64,000 nucleotides of DNA from contig JAHHQM010000009.1 in assembly GCA_020026395.1 (NCBI GenBank), forward strand, positions 1 to 64,000, read 5' to 3'. The notes under the pieces were generated by a model, which saw nothing but the letters and a program-made list of their open reading frames with translations, did not search any database and was not told where the DNA came from. Every line of letters starts with the position of its first letter. Within the stretch, counting starts at the first letter, position 1. Source of the DNA: Alistipes sp. (GTDB lineage: Bacteria > Bacteroidota > Bacteroidia > Bacteroidales > Rikenellaceae). Made by a program: the position numbers and the translations under genes. Positions 44,000 through 52,891 of this stretch are shown in pieces.

Positions 44000-44668
44000 T
44001 TATTCTTGTTTTTCTCGTCGGATGACCTTTTTGTAGATCACCCATGCCAGGTAACCGGTCAGGAATCCGACCAGCGAACCCCACACCAGATCCATCGGGA
44101 AATGCTTGCCGAGGTAGATTCTCGAGTAGCAGATGAGGATGGTCGATAAGATCATCAAGTAGTTGAACCACTTGCGTTTGATGGCTGCGCACGACAGTAT
44201 GGCCAGCGCCAGAATGGTCGATGCGTGTGCCGATACCGTGCCGTATTTTCCGCTGACGGCTTCGATGGGTACGTGAACCGCCCAGTCGCGGATGATGCCT
44301 GCGGCCTGCAACTCGTCGGGCGTCATCTGACGCAACTTATAGAGCGAATCGGGCGCAATGGCCAGATCCTCCAGCGAGGGGGTGAACATGGGTCTCCAGC
44401 GCGGTTCGAACTGGGGCAGAAGATCGCCCATGAGTCCGTTGTGCTTGAAGATGCCCGAGATCATGTCCGCCAGGGCGATCGCGCCGACCATCAAAACGAG
44501 GAAAAGCACAAGACCCTTCCAACCGTCGCGGCGGTAGATCAGCCAGAAGATCAGCAAGTAGAGCGGAATCCACATGGGGGTTCCCGAAACGGTATTCATC
44601 AGCATGTCGCCCGTTGCGCCGCCGTCGAAGTTCAGCGCGAGAAACAGGTCGTGGTCGAAATCGTACAT
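44000..44668 (-). CDS. PAP2 superfamily membrane phosphatase
   Basis: A 222-residue membrane protein. The lipid phosphatase signature is present in parts: RWRPMFTPS (motif 1 side), KYGTVSAHAS (motif 2, PSGH-like with Val-Ser-Ala-His) and SRIYLGKHFPMDL (motif 3, SR-x5-H-x3-D). PAP2 enzymes dephosphorylate phosphatidate, undecaprenyl diphosphate or lipid-A-type substrates on the periplasmic side. The position after an MBOAT and an SGNH gene suggests an envelope-glycan role. Gap to the MBOAT gene is 19 bases. Confidence 0.87.
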   Translation of the reverse strand: MYDFDHDLFLALNFDGGATGDMLMNTVSGTPMWIPLYLLIFWLIYRRDGWKGLVLFLVLMVGAIALADMISGIFKHNGLMGDLLPQFEPRWRPMFTPSLEDLAIAPDSLYKLRQMTPDELQAAGIIRDWAVHVPIEAVSGKYGTVSAHASTILALAILSCAAIKRKWFNYLMILSTILICYSRIYLGKHFPMDLVWGSLVGFLTGYLAWVIYKKVIRREKQE

Positions 44669-44687
44669 TTTATCGTTTTTTTAAGCG

Positions 44688-46175
44688 TTAGAATTGGAAA
44701 TAGATGAAGGGTTGAATGTCGCTTGATTTGATCTGCATGACGCACCAGATCATCACGGCCATCATCAGCACCTGTACCGTGAGCGGTGCCCACGTGACGA
44801 GGTTCTGCGTGAAGCGGTTGCACCATTTCGGCAGGAAGTGGAGCAGGTATCCGCCACCGATCAGGACGAAGACAAATTTGTAACCCTCAATGACTTGCGG
44901 GATCATTTCTGGATTGAATGCATGGAAGATCTGATGCAGCATGAGCGATACGGTCTGCATGTCCTCGGCGCGGAACAGCAACCACCCGAAGCAGACGATG
45001 TGGAAGGTTAAGACCACTCCGAAAATGCGGTTCCACCAGTGCATATCCCTGCCTTCGGCTTTCGACCCGTGCCAGAATCCCATCCAGGCCTTGTGCAGGG
45101 CAAGCGCTATGCCGTGCAGCGCACCCCACAACACAAAACGGATGGCCGCACCGTGCCACAAACCGCCCAAAACCATCGTAATGAGCAGGTTGATGTATTG
45201 GCGGCGACGCCCTTTGCGGTTACCGCCCAACGATATATATAGGTAGTCGCGTAGCCAGGTCGAAAGTGAGATGTGCCATCGGTGCCAAAATTCGGTGATG
45301 GTGGCCGATTTGTAGGGGGCATTGAAGTTTTCGGGGAAACGGAATCCGAGCAGCAGGGCGATACCGATCGCCATGTCGGAGTAACCCGAGAAGTCGCAGT
45401 AGATTTGCAGGGCGTAGCCGTAAATGCCCATCAGACACTCGAATCCCGAGTAGTGCAACGGGTCGTCGAAGATACGGTCGACGAAGTTCAGCGAGATGTA
45501 GTCCGAGATGACGGCTTTCTTGAAAAGACCCGTCAGGATCAGGAACAGCGCCATGCCGAACATTTCGCGCGTGACGAGCGGTTCTTTGCGGATCTGCGGG
45601 ATGAAATCGCGGGCGCGGACAATGGGGCCTGCCACCAGCTGCGGGAAGAACGACAGGTAGAACAGGTAGTCGCACCAGTTGTCCAGGGGGCGCAATTGAC
45701 GGCGGTAGATGTCGATCGTGTAGCTCATCGACTGAAAGACGAAGAACGAGATGCCGACGGGAAGGAAAATATTCTGAAATTCGAGAAATCCCGCGCCGAA
45801 CAGGTGGTTCGAAATGTCGATCAGAAAGTTCGTGTACTTGAAATAACCGAGCATGCCGAGGTTCACCACGACGCTCAACGTCACGAGCAGTTGCCGGAGG
45901 CGTTTCGAGGAGGAGCGTCCGATGGCCTGCGCAATCAGAAAATCGCTCGTCGCGGCAAAGACCAACAGCAGAAAATAGATTCCGCTCGACTTGTAGTAGA
46001 AGTAGAGCGAAAACAGGATGACATAGAGGATACGCAACGTCGGACGTCGGCGGAGTGTTCCGTAGATCAGGTAGAACCCCGTAAACAAAAACAAGAACAA
46101 ACCGCTGCTGAAAATCAGAGGCGATTGTGCGTTGTAGGCGAACAGCGTTCCGAGTTTATCGATGAGAAATTCCAC
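44688..46175 (-). CDS. MBOAT O-acyltransferase, AlgI-like
   Basis: A 495-residue polytopic membrane protein of the membrane-bound O-acyltransferase family. The AlgI/DltB-type signature is present: YCDFSGYSDMAIGIALLLGFRFPENF, then TEFWHRWHISLSTWLRDYLY, and the catalytic His region GGLWHGAAIRFVLWG. Such proteins move acetyl groups across the inner membrane to a partner that acetylates a polysaccharide. The SGNH gene 8 bases upstream is the probable partner. Confidence 0.95.
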   Translation of the reverse strand: MEFLIDKLGTLFAYNAQSPLIFSSGLFLFLFTGFYLIYGTLRRRPTLRILYVILFSLYFYYKSSGIYFLLLVFAATSDFLIAQAIGRSSSKRLRQLLVTLSVVVNLGMLGYFKYTNFLIDISNHLFGAGFLEFQNIFLPVGISFFVFQSMSYTIDIYRRQLRPLDNWCDYLFYLSFFPQLVAGPIVRARDFIPQIRKEPLVTREMFGMALFLILTGLFKKAVISDYISLNFVDRIFDDPLHYSGFECLMGIYGYALQIYCDFSGYSDMAIGIALLLGFRFPENFNAPYKSATITEFWHRWHISLSTWLRDYLYISLGGNRKGRRRQYINLLITMVLGGLWHGAAIRFVLWGALHGIALALHKAWMGFWHGSKAEGRDMHWWNRIFGVVLTFHIVCFGWLLFRAEDMQTVSLMLHQIFHAFNPEMIPQVIEGYKFVFVLIGGGYLLHFLPKWCNRFTQNLVTWAPLTVQVLMMAVMIWCVMQIKSSDIQPFIYFQF

Positions 46176-46183
46176 TTCGTTCG

Positions 46184-47776
46184 TTATTGCTTGAGAGGGG
46201 TTTTAAGATCGGGCAGGGTAAGTTTGGCCTGCGTGATCTTGTTTTCGAGCGAGTCGATGCGCATTTTTCGGGCGCGTTCACGCTGACGCTCCACCAGGAT
46301 GCGTTCGTAGGATGAGTGTACCCCCTGGTTGAGGGCATCGGCCAGACTGAGTGCCACCTGACGGCCACCCGCAAAGTTGATGTGGGTGAAGTCCTTTCCC
46401 GCCCATCCGTTGGCGACGAATCGTGCCATGCCGCCCTTTTCGCGCATGGCGGTGGCCGTCGGCCAGAAGGCTGCACCCGTATTCCGGGCGGCCTGTCGCT
46501 GATGTTTCAGCATTGCGGGAATGGCATCCATCGGCTCGTAACCGTCGGCACCCTTCACCGAGCGGTCGCTCACACCCATCACGAGGACGGCGGCCTGCGG
46601 GAAACATTCGCGCACGTAGCCCACCATCTTTTCGATTTGTGCGGCGTAATTCGTATAGGAGAGCACGCCCTGCTGCATGATGTTCAGGCCGTATTGCAGG
46701 ACGACCAGATCGTACGGCGCAAAGGCATTGATCTGCGCATTGACCGCGGGATTGGTGCGGAACATGGCGTGTCCGTTGTTGCTGCGTACCGAGTAGTTGT
46801 CCACCACGACACCCTGATTCTCGAATACGGCACCGTAACCGATGAATCCCTCGTGTCCGCCGTCCAGACTGACGGCCAGCGAGGCGATGCGGGGCGACGA
46901 AACCTCGATTTCGCGCACGGCATCATCCCCCTCGACCTCGACGATGTGGTGGAGGGTGTCGTTGAGCGTAAGGCAGACGCGGGTGTGGTTACGCGACTTG
47001 AAATAGACCCTTGCCGTGTTGCAGGCATCGAGATGGCGTTTGATGGAGGTCATCTCCCAACGCGTCGAGGCGTCGGCATCGGGCTTGCAGACCCATCCCG
47101 ACACGAAGAAATGATCGCGCAGGTTCCCGGGGGTCTTTTTGTATTGCATGATGTTGTGTGCCGACCAGCCGTTCGACAGGGTTTTGATCGTACGGCGGAA
47201 CGACGTGAGGGGCGAAGAGAACGGGGCGAATCCCGTACCGCCGCCGCCATATTCCTCCTGAAGGCGTTCGCGAAGGTCGCACGTCAGGATGTCGCCCTCG
47301 ATGAACGAATCGCCCAGGACGGCAATGCGCACGGGGCGACGGGCATGGAGCAGCGTATCGTAGAAAGCCTCCATGCGGTGATCCGCGCTGAAATCTTCGA
47401 TCGGGGTCGGCGTGTGCTCAGTCTTGAAGGTTTTAAGACGGGGAAGCGTGCGCTGGGGTTGGAATGCGGGGTCGGTCTGCCAGCGGAAAACCGTCACCAG
47501 ATCCTCCGCGGGGGTCTCTTCGACCTCTTCTTCGATCTTCTGGGAAACCTCCTCGAGGTCGATCTTGAAATCTTCCTCGTTGAAGAGTTCGGGTTCTTCC
47601 TGAACCGCTTCCGTATGATCGTCGAAGGTAAGGAGTTCCGAAAGGATGTTTGCACGGCGCAGTTCCACCCCGCCCAGCGTTACGGGCGGAATGAAACTTC
47701 CGAGAATCAGCACGGCGACCAGAGCCACCGCGGCAAGACGTCCCTTCGGGGAGTAATCTTTATTGTTTGGAGTCAT
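46184..47776 (-). CDS. SGNH/GDSL-type esterase or O-acetyltransferase
   Basis: A 530-residue protein with an N-terminal membrane anchor (LAAVALVAVLILGSFIPPV), placing the rest in the periplasm. The SGNH block I motif is RIAVLGDSFIEGDIL, the block II/III Gly and Asn fall in YGAVF and QYGLNIMQQG, and the block V Asp/His pair lies in KDFTHINFAGG. The pairing with an MBOAT gene resembles AlgI/AlgJ- and PatA/PatB-type O-acetylation systems. ATG 47776 overlaps the zinc-peptidase stop (TAATG); a frame extension to 47869 runs into that gene and was rejected. Confidence 0.87.
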   Translation of the reverse strand: MTPNNKDYSPKGRLAAVALVAVLILGSFIPPVTLGGVELRRANILSELLTFDDHTEAVQEEPELFNEEDFKIDLEEVSQKIEEEVEETPAEDLVTVFRWQTDPAFQPQRTLPRLKTFKTEHTPTPIEDFSADHRMEAFYDTLLHARRPVRIAVLGDSFIEGDILTCDLRERLQEEYGGGGTGFAPFSSPLTSFRRTIKTLSNGWSAHNIMQYKKTPGNLRDHFFVSGWVCKPDADASTRWEMTSIKRHLDACNTARVYFKSRNHTRVCLTLNDTLHHIVEVEGDDAVREIEVSSPRIASLAVSLDGGHEGFIGYGAVFENQGVVVDNYSVRSNNGHAMFRTNPAVNAQINAFAPYDLVVLQYGLNIMQQGVLSYTNYAAQIEKMVGYVRECFPQAAVLVMGVSDRSVKGADGYEPMDAIPAMLKHQRQAARNTGAAFWPTATAMREKGGMARFVANGWAGKDFTHINFAGGRQVALSLADALNQGVHSSYERILVERQRERARKMRIDSLENKITQAKLTLPDLKTPLKQ

Positions 47777-48549
47777 TATTCGTCTCGTCGTCCGAGAATT
47801 AGGAATACATAGTAGAGTACCGAGGCGATGGCGCTCAGGGCGGCCACCAGATAGGTACGGGCAGCCCACGTCAGGGCTTCATCGGCCTGCTCGAGCTGCA
47901 CACCCTGCATCGTGCGGCTCTCCTTGAGCCATGCCAGGGCGCGTTGCGAGGCGTTGTACTCGACGGGAAGCGTGATGATCGAGAACAGGGCGGACATGGC
48001 GATCAGACCCACACCGATCCAGCACATCGTTTCGTTGCGGGTGGTGGCCAGCAGCACAAGACCGATCAGGATGACCCAAGTGGCGGTCGTCGAGGCGAAC
48101 TGCACGACGGGCACCAGCTGCGAACGCAAGGTAAGGGGTGCGTAGTCGCGGGCATGCTGCACGGCGTGACCGCATTCGTGGGCGGCAACGGCGGCTGCGG
48201 CGACGCTGTTCGACGAGTAGACCGAATCGCTCAGATTGACGGTCATCGTCTGCGGGTTGAAGTGGTCGGTCAGATGACCCGCAACGTGCGTCACGCGTAC
48301 ATTGTGGATGTTGTTGTCGCGCAACATCTTTTCGGCCACTTCGGCTCCGGTCAGTCCGCCGGGGAACTGCACCTGCGAATATTTGCGGAATACGGATTGC
48401 AGACGAGCCTGCACGACATAGCCTGCAATACCGATCGCAATGATCAGAAGAAACATACCGCCTTGTGCGGCCGAAAACGAGAATCCTTCGCGGGCAGGTT
48501 CTGCGTAGTAATACCCGGCCTGAAGGAATGAAATCAAAGTAAGTGTCAT
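47776..48549 (-). CDS. Neutral zinc metallopeptidase, YugP-like
   Basis: A 257-residue membrane protein with three or four hydrophobic helices and the zinc-binding motif VAAHECGHAVQH (HExxH form HECGH). It matches the YugP/zinc-peptidase-2 family of membrane metallopeptidases. The substrate is unknown. It is the first gene of the peptidase-SGNH-MBOAT-PAP2 operon; its stop overlaps the SGNH start. Confidence 0.9.
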   Translation of the reverse strand: MTLTLISFLQAGYYYAEPAREGFSFSAAQGGMFLLIIAIGIAGYVVQARLQSVFRKYSQVQFPGGLTGAEVAEKMLRDNNIHNVRVTHVAGHLTDHFNPQTMTVNLSDSVYSSNSVAAAAVAAHECGHAVQHARDYAPLTLRSQLVPVVQFASTTATWVILIGLVLLATTRNETMCWIGVGLIAMSALFSIITLPVEYNASQRALAWLKESRTMQGVQLEQADEALTWAARTYLVAALSAIASVLYYVFLILGRRDE

Positions 48550-48574
48550 AATTATTCGTTTTAGTCAGAGAACA

Positions 48575-48616
48575 AACGGGGTTATCCGAATATAGATAAA
48601 CGCATAATCCCCGTTT
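48575..48616 (-). terminator. Terminator of SDR gene
   Basis: AACGGGGTTAT (48575-48585) and ATAATCCCCGTT (48604-48615) form an 11-bp stem with one bulged base and an 18-base loop; T-rich sequence follows on the minus strand. Confidence 0.55.
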
Positions 48617-48658
48617 TTGGTGTGTTCCTTGGCTTCGGAAAGTATTTTTCCCTTCCGA

Positions 48659-49399
48659 TTATTTGCGGCGGTAGGTGTAGAATGCTCCGGCCTGCTGGGC
48701 GGGCATCAGCACCATGTCGTTCACGTTCATGTGGCGGGGAAGCTGGGCAGCCCAGGCGATGGCCTCGGCGATGTCGTCGCCCGTCAGCGGCTCCACGCCG
48801 TCGTAAACGTGATCGGCACGCTCCTTGTCGCCGTGGAAACGGACCTCCGAAAATTCGGTCTCGACCATTCCGGGACGGATCTCCGTCACCTTGATGCCGC
48901 GTTTCAGCAAATCGGCACGCATCGACTGCGAGATGGCGTGTACGGCGTGTTTCGAGGCGCAGTAAACTGCACCGTTCTCGTAGGCCTCCGTACCGGCGAT
49001 CGAACCGAGGTTGAAAACGTGACCGCCCTCGTGCATCTTCGGCAGGATGGTGCGCGTCACATACAGCAGACCCTTCACGTTGGTGTCGATCATGGCATCC
49101 CAGTCTCGGGTGTCGCCTTCGTCGATGTGCTCCAGTCCGGCGGCCAGACCTGCGTTATTGACCAGAATATCGATATCCTCGAGGGGCGACAGGAAGCGTT
49201 TGACCTCCTCTTCGCTGCGGACGTCGAAACACAGGACGGTGCATTTCCGACCCCGTTGTTCGATCTCGGCCTTGATGTGCTCGAGGCGCTCCGAACGGCG
49301 TCCCGTGGCGATGATGTCGTATCCTTCCGTGGCCAGTCTGATGGCCGTTGCGCGACCGATTCCCGAAGTCGCTCCCGTGATAAGTGCTTGTTTTTTCAT
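48659..49399 (-). CDS. SDR family NAD(P)-dependent oxidoreductase, YdfG-like
   Basis: A 246-residue short-chain dehydrogenase. The nucleotide motif ALITGATSGIGRATA, NNAGLAA and the catalytic Tyr-Lys in AVYCASKHAVHA are visible. The sequence resembles YdfG-type 3-hydroxy acid dehydrogenases; the true substrate is not known. ATG 49399 (MKKQALITG) is chosen, because an upstream in-frame ATG at 49423 overlaps the -7 box. Confidence 0.9.
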   Translation of the reverse strand: MKKQALITGATSGIGRATAIRLATEGYDIIATGRRSERLEHIKAEIEQRGRKCTVLCFDVRSEEEVKRFLSPLEDIDILVNNAGLAAGLEHIDEGDTRDWDAMIDTNVKGLLYVTRTILPKMHEGGHVFNLGSIAGTEAYENGAVYCASKHAVHAISQSMRADLLKRGIKVTEIRPGMVETEFSEVRFHGDKERADHVYDGVEPLTGDDIAEAIAWAAQLPRHMNVNDMVLMPAQQAGAFYTYRRK

Positions 49400-49420
49400 A
49401 ATTGTTATAGGTTCTTTGGA

Positions 49421-49428
49421 CAAAAATA
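49421..49428 (-). promoter_or_regulatory. -7 box of SDR gene
   Basis: The minus strand reads TATTTTTG, an exact TAnnTTTG match, 21 bases before the chosen start. Confidence 0.6.
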
Positions 49429-49476
49429 CGAAATTATTGTGTTACTTTGCATAAATTTCGTGCAAAATCCATATTT

Positions 49477-50709
49477 GTGAATCTTTCGTTTTTCATAGCA
49501 CAACGCATCACCCGTTCCGATGCCGGACGCAAGTCGGGTGTCATGGAGCGTATTGCCGTCGTGTCGGTGGCACTGAGCATGGCGGTGATGATCCTCTCGC
49601 TGGCGGTGATCTACGGATTCAAACACGAGATCTCGCGCAAGATGACGGCCTTTTCGGCGCATGTCACCCTGCAAAACATCCGCGGGGAGGAGCATACGAT
49701 CCTGCGCAGCGCGGATCTGGAGCAACTGCTTCGCAAAACGCCTCATTTCGAGTCGCTTTCGCCGTTTGTCCTGAAGGAGGGCATCGTTCGCACGGCCGAT
49801 GAGGTGGAGGGCATCCTGCTCAAGGGTATCGATTCGACCTGCAACCGATCGCTTTTCGGGGAGTGGCTCACCGAGGGCAAACTGCCCGCCATCGGAGGCG
49901 CGATGCGCACGAAGGATATTCTGATTTCGGCCGTCTTGGCCGACCGCCTGCGCCTGGGCGTGGGGGATCGGGTCGAGATGCTGTTCGTGGATCGGGGCGA
50001 TACGCCGCGCCGCGACCGATTCAAGGTTTCGGGCATCTACTCGTCGGGCATGGACGAGATGGACAAGGCGTTGATCCTGACCGATATGTGCAATGTGCAA
50101 CGCCTGCGCGATCTGCCGTCGGACGAGATCAGCGGCTACGATGTCTATGTCGATGAGGTGTCGCTCGCACCCGAATATGCCGATGCGGTAAACGAGCAAC
50201 TGCTCTACGCCGAAAGCGACGAGTTGATCAACCTGCGCGCCATAGATGTGTACGAAAATTACCCGAACATTTTCGACTGGCTGCGGGCACACGATGTGAA
50301 TTCGGCGGTGATCCTCATCATCATGCTCATCGTGTCGTTCTTCAACATGGCGGTGGCACTGCTGGTGCTGGTGTTGGAACGCACGCCGATGATCGGCCTT
50401 CTGAAGGCCATGGGCATGCGCAACGGGGCACTGCGTACAATTTTTCTCTACCGCGCGGCGTTTGTTGCCGTGAAGGGACTTTTGATCGGTAACTTCTTTG
50501 GGGTGGGGCTTGCGCTTTTGCAGCGGGGACTGCACCTCGTGAAACTCTCGTCGGAGGGGTATTTGCTCTCCGAGGTACCCATCTCGCTCGATTGGTGGTG
50601 GTGGATACCGCTCAATGTCGGATTCATGCTTTCGATCGTGGTGTTGCTCCTGTTGCCCGCCTCGATCATTTCGACGATAAAACCCGAAGAAACAATAAAA
50701 TACGAATAA
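49477..50709 (+). CDS. ABC transporter permease, LolC/LolE-like
   Basis: A 410-residue permease with the MacB/FtsX layout: one N-terminal helix (IAVVSVALSMAVMILSLAVIYGF), a ~220-residue periplasmic domain and three C-terminal helices. The start NLSFFIAQRITRSDAG is typical of LolC/LolE proteins, which extract lipoproteins for the outer membrane. The ATPase partner is not here. The GTG at 49477 is the probable start; the frame extends to a TTG at 49447 that overlaps a TTACTTTG -7-like box. Its stop overlaps the methyltransferase start (TAATG). Confidence 0.85.
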   Translation: MNLSFFIAQRITRSDAGRKSGVMERIAVVSVALSMAVMILSLAVIYGFKHEISRKMTAFSAHVTLQNIRGEEHTILRSADLEQLLRKTPHFESLSPFVLKEGIVRTADEVEGILLKGIDSTCNRSLFGEWLTEGKLPAIGGAMRTKDILISAVLADRLRLGVGDRVEMLFVDRGDTPRRDRFKVSGIYSSGMDEMDKALILTDMCNVQRLRDLPSDEISGYDVYVDEVSLAPEYADAVNEQLLYAESDELINLRAIDVYENYPNIFDWLRAHDVNSAVILIIMLIVSFFNMAVALLVLVLERTPMIGLLKAMGMRNGALRTIFLYRAAFVAVKGLLIGNFFGVGLALLQRGLHLVKLSSEGYLLSEVPISLDWWWWIPLNVGFMLSIVVLLLLPASIISTIKPEETIKYE

Positions 50710-51428
50710 TGGTAAAGCCTTACAACACGGATCAGTCCAAGAAAAGCGAGGTGCGCACGATGTTCGATCACATCGCTCCGCACTACGATATGTTGAACCA
50801 CACGCTGTCGATGAACATCGACCGTATCTGGCGTCGCCGCGTGGTGCGCATCGTGCGCCGTCAGTCGCCCCACCACATCCTCGATGTGGCGACGGGTACG
50901 GGCGATTTGGCCATCGAGATGGCACGTCGGATTCCCGATGTGAAGGTGTGTGCCGTGGATCTTTCGGAGGGCATGCTGGAGGTGGCGCGTCGCAAGGTTG
51001 AGGCACGCGGTCTGGATGCCCGTATCACGCTGGAACAGGGCGACGGCGAGCATCTGCGTCTGGAGAACGGCTCGGTCGATGTGGCCACGGTGGCCTTCGG
51101 CGTGCGCAATTTCGGCGATCTGGAGGCCGGCCTGAGAGAACTTGCCCGTACGGTGCGGGGCGGTGGCAAGGTCGTGATCCTCGAATTTTCGCGCCCGAAA
51201 AACCCGATTTTCCGCAAACTGTACGAATTTTACACCTACCGCATCCTGCCGCGCATCGGCGGTGCGGTGTCGCACGACAAACGTGCCTACGAATATCTGC
51301 CCGAATCGGTCGGGGAGTTCCCCGCCCCGAAGGCTTTTCTGGAACTCATGACCCGTTGCGGGTTTAAGAATTGCAAGGCGCGCAGCCAGAGCTTCGGCAT
51401 TGCGCAAATTTACGTGGGCGAGCGATGA
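50709..51428 (+). CDS. ubiE: Demethylmenaquinone methyltransferase
   Basis: A 239-residue class I SAM methyltransferase of the UbiE/MenG family, which makes the last step of menaquinone synthesis. Motifs: MFDHIAPHYDMLNHTLS, the SAM-binding ILDVATGTGDLAIEMA, ARITLEQGDGEHL and KVVILEFSRPKNP. The polyprenyl synthase at 38145 may supply the side chain. ATG 50709 overlaps the permease stop; the end overlaps the next gene (ATGA). Confidence 0.96.
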   Translation: MVKPYNTDQSKKSEVRTMFDHIAPHYDMLNHTLSMNIDRIWRRRVVRIVRRQSPHHILDVATGTGDLAIEMARRIPDVKVCAVDLSEGMLEVARRKVEARGLDARITLEQGDGEHLRLENGSVDVATVAFGVRNFGDLEAGLRELARTVRGGGKVVILEFSRPKNPIFRKLYEFYTYRILPRIGGAVSHDKRAYEYLPESVGEFPAPKAFLELMTRCGFKNCKARSQSFGIAQIYVGER

Positions 51429-51931
51429 AACGGCTGCTGCTTTTTACGCTGATCCTCGCGATGGCGCTCTCGCTGGCGTCGTGTCAGAAAATGGCGTGGA
51501 AAGCCCGTGAAAAGATCGGCATCGAGGCCGTCGAACGGGTGGAACCTCACAGTCTTTCGTCGGTCGATGTGCGTTTTCGGGTGAAGAACCTGACGGGCAA
51601 AAACCTACTGCTGAAGGAGGCCGAATTTGAGATTTGCCACAGCGGACGGCTTTTGATAACCGTGACGCTGGCCGATGCGGTGAAAGTCCCGCGCAAGAGC
51701 GTCGGGTCGATCGATACCAAATGGCGGCTTCAGGTTTCCGACCCGCTGGCCTTTTATGCGGTTCTCAGGAAGGTGCGCCGTCAGGATTTCGGCAAAATCA
51801 CCGTAAATTACCACATTCGGGGACGTGCCGGAATTTTTCGTGTAGAAAAGTCGGATCAAATGATACCATTGTCAAAAATTTTGAATATATTTGGGCGTTC
51901 GATCACTGAAATGAAGAAACCTGAATTATGA
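51425..51931 (+). CDS. Small lipoprotein, LEA14-like fold suggested
   Basis: A 168-residue protein with a lipobox signal peptide (MKRLLLFTLILAMALSLASC, Cys near residue 20). The mature part has a strand pattern and SVDVRFRVKNLTGKNLLLKEAEFEI, reminiscent of LEA14/WHy domains; I am only moderately sure. It overlaps the ubiE stop by 4 bases (ATGA) and overlaps the next start by 4 bases. Function unknown. Confidence 0.7.
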   Translation: MKRLLLFTLILAMALSLASCQKMAWKAREKIGIEAVERVEPHSLSSVDVRFRVKNLTGKNLLLKEAEFEICHSGRLLITVTLADAVKVPRKSVGSIDTKWRLQVSDPLAFYAVLRKVRRQDFGKITVNYHIRGRAGIFRVEKSDQMIPLSKILNIFGRSITEMKKPEL

Positions 51932-52416
51932 TGCGTAAAATTCTCTTCCGATTGTTTGCGGTTCTGATCCTCGGAGCGGTGGCTTTACCCGCTCACGCAC
52001 AATCTTTGGAGCAGTTCAAGGCTCGTCTGGGTGTGCCTCGTTTGTCGACCGACGGACGTACCGTAGGCAACGAAGCCCGCATCACGGTACAGGAAGCGCC
52101 CGAAGCGGCCTCGGCCGTTGCGTCGGCCGTCCGCCTGCAACACCACAAAAATCGGTTTAACGGTTATCGCGTGTGTGTGTTCTTCGGTAACGGACAAAAT
52201 GCGCGTCAGGAAGCTGCCGCAGCCGCCGAACTTTGCAAGAAAAGTTTCTCGGATATCCCCGTCTATATGGTTTACGACAACCCCTACTTCAAGGTTACCG
52301 CAGGCAACTGTCTGACCCGCGAAGAGGCCATTATCCTCATGGGGCGCATCATCGGGGTGTTCCCCAAAGCGTTCACCAAAACGGAGGTGCTGACGGTCAA
52401 TGACTTGCTGCGCTAA
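51928..52416 (+). CDS. Secreted SPOR-like small protein
   Basis: A 162-residue protein with a signal peptide ending AHAQ. The C-terminal half (GYRVCVFFGNGQNARQEA ... VYMVYDNPYFKVTAGNCLTREEA) has the pattern of a SPOR domain, which binds denuded peptidoglycan at the septum. Two adjacent ATG codons (51928 and 51931) are possible starts. Overlaps the preceding lipoprotein gene. Function is inferred from the fold only. Confidence 0.7.
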   Translation: MMRKILFRLFAVLILGAVALPAHAQSLEQFKARLGVPRLSTDGRTVGNEARITVQEAPEAASAVASAVRLQHHKNRFNGYRVCVFFGNGQNARQEAAAAAELCKKSFSDIPVYMVYDNPYFKVTAGNCLTREEAIILMGRIIGVFPKAFTKTEVLTVNDLLR

Positions 52417-52469
52417 AGAGTTGAGAAAGGATTTATTAACCTTATTATAACAATTAAAAATTTTTAGTC

Positions 52470-52817
52470 ATGAAAAAGATTTATTCTTTTGTTGTCGTTT
52501 TGGCAGCTGTTGCATTTGTAAGCTGTGGTGGTAACACTACGAAACCCGCTGAGGCTGCTGCCGAGGAAACTAAGGTAGAGGCTGCTGCTGACTGCTGCGA
52601 GCAGAAGGCTGATTGCGAGAAAGAGTGCGAGAAGGCCGGCGAGTGCGAGAAAGCTTGCGAGAAGAAGTGCGAGAAAGCCGGCGAGTGCGAGAAAGCTTGC
52701 GAGAAGAAGTGCGAGAAAGCTGCTGCTGATTGCGAGAAAGAGTGCGAGAAGAAGTGCGAGAAAGCCGCTGCTGATTGCGAGAAAGAGTGCGAGAAGAAAT
52801 GCGAGGAGGCTAAATAA
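52470..52817 (+). CDS. Cys/Glu/Lys-rich repeat lipoprotein
   Basis: A 115-residue protein: lipobox signal (FVSCGGN, Cys near residue 19), then an Ala/Glu linker and about 75 residues built from CEKxCEK-type repeats. I count 16 Cys in the repeat part plus the lipobox Cys. At DNA level two perfect 42-base units lie at 52635-52676 and 52677-52718, followed by two 45-base variants to ~52808. The regular Cys spacing suggests metal binding or disulfide cross-linking at the cell surface. I recognise no family. Own start 53 bases after the SPOR-like gene; terminator follows. Confidence 0.75.
   Translation: MKKIYSFVVVLAAVAFVSCGGNTTKPAEAAAEETKVEAAADCCEQKADCEKECEKAGECEKACEKKCEKAGECEKACEKKCEKAAADCEKECEKKCEKAAADCEKECEKKCEEAK
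52635..52808 (+). repeat. Tandem 42/45-base coding repeats
   Basis: Two identical 42-base units (52635 and 52677) and two 45-base variants (52719 and 52764), all in the Cys-rich lipoprotein gene. The variants replace a Gly-Glu pair by Ala-Ala-Asp. The near-identity of units indicates recent duplication or gene conversion. Confidence 0.85.
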
Positions 52818-52840
52818 TTTAGCACCCGTTCTTAATAGAA

Positions 52841-52880
52841 AAGGTCGGATCCGACATTCGGAATCCGACCTTTTTATTTT
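52841..52880 (+). terminator. Terminator of Cys-rich lipoprotein gene
   Basis: GGTCGGAT (52843-52850) pairs with ATCCGACC (52863-52870), followed by a T-rich run. Confidence 0.85.
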
Positions 52881-52891
52881 ATAGGTAGAAT

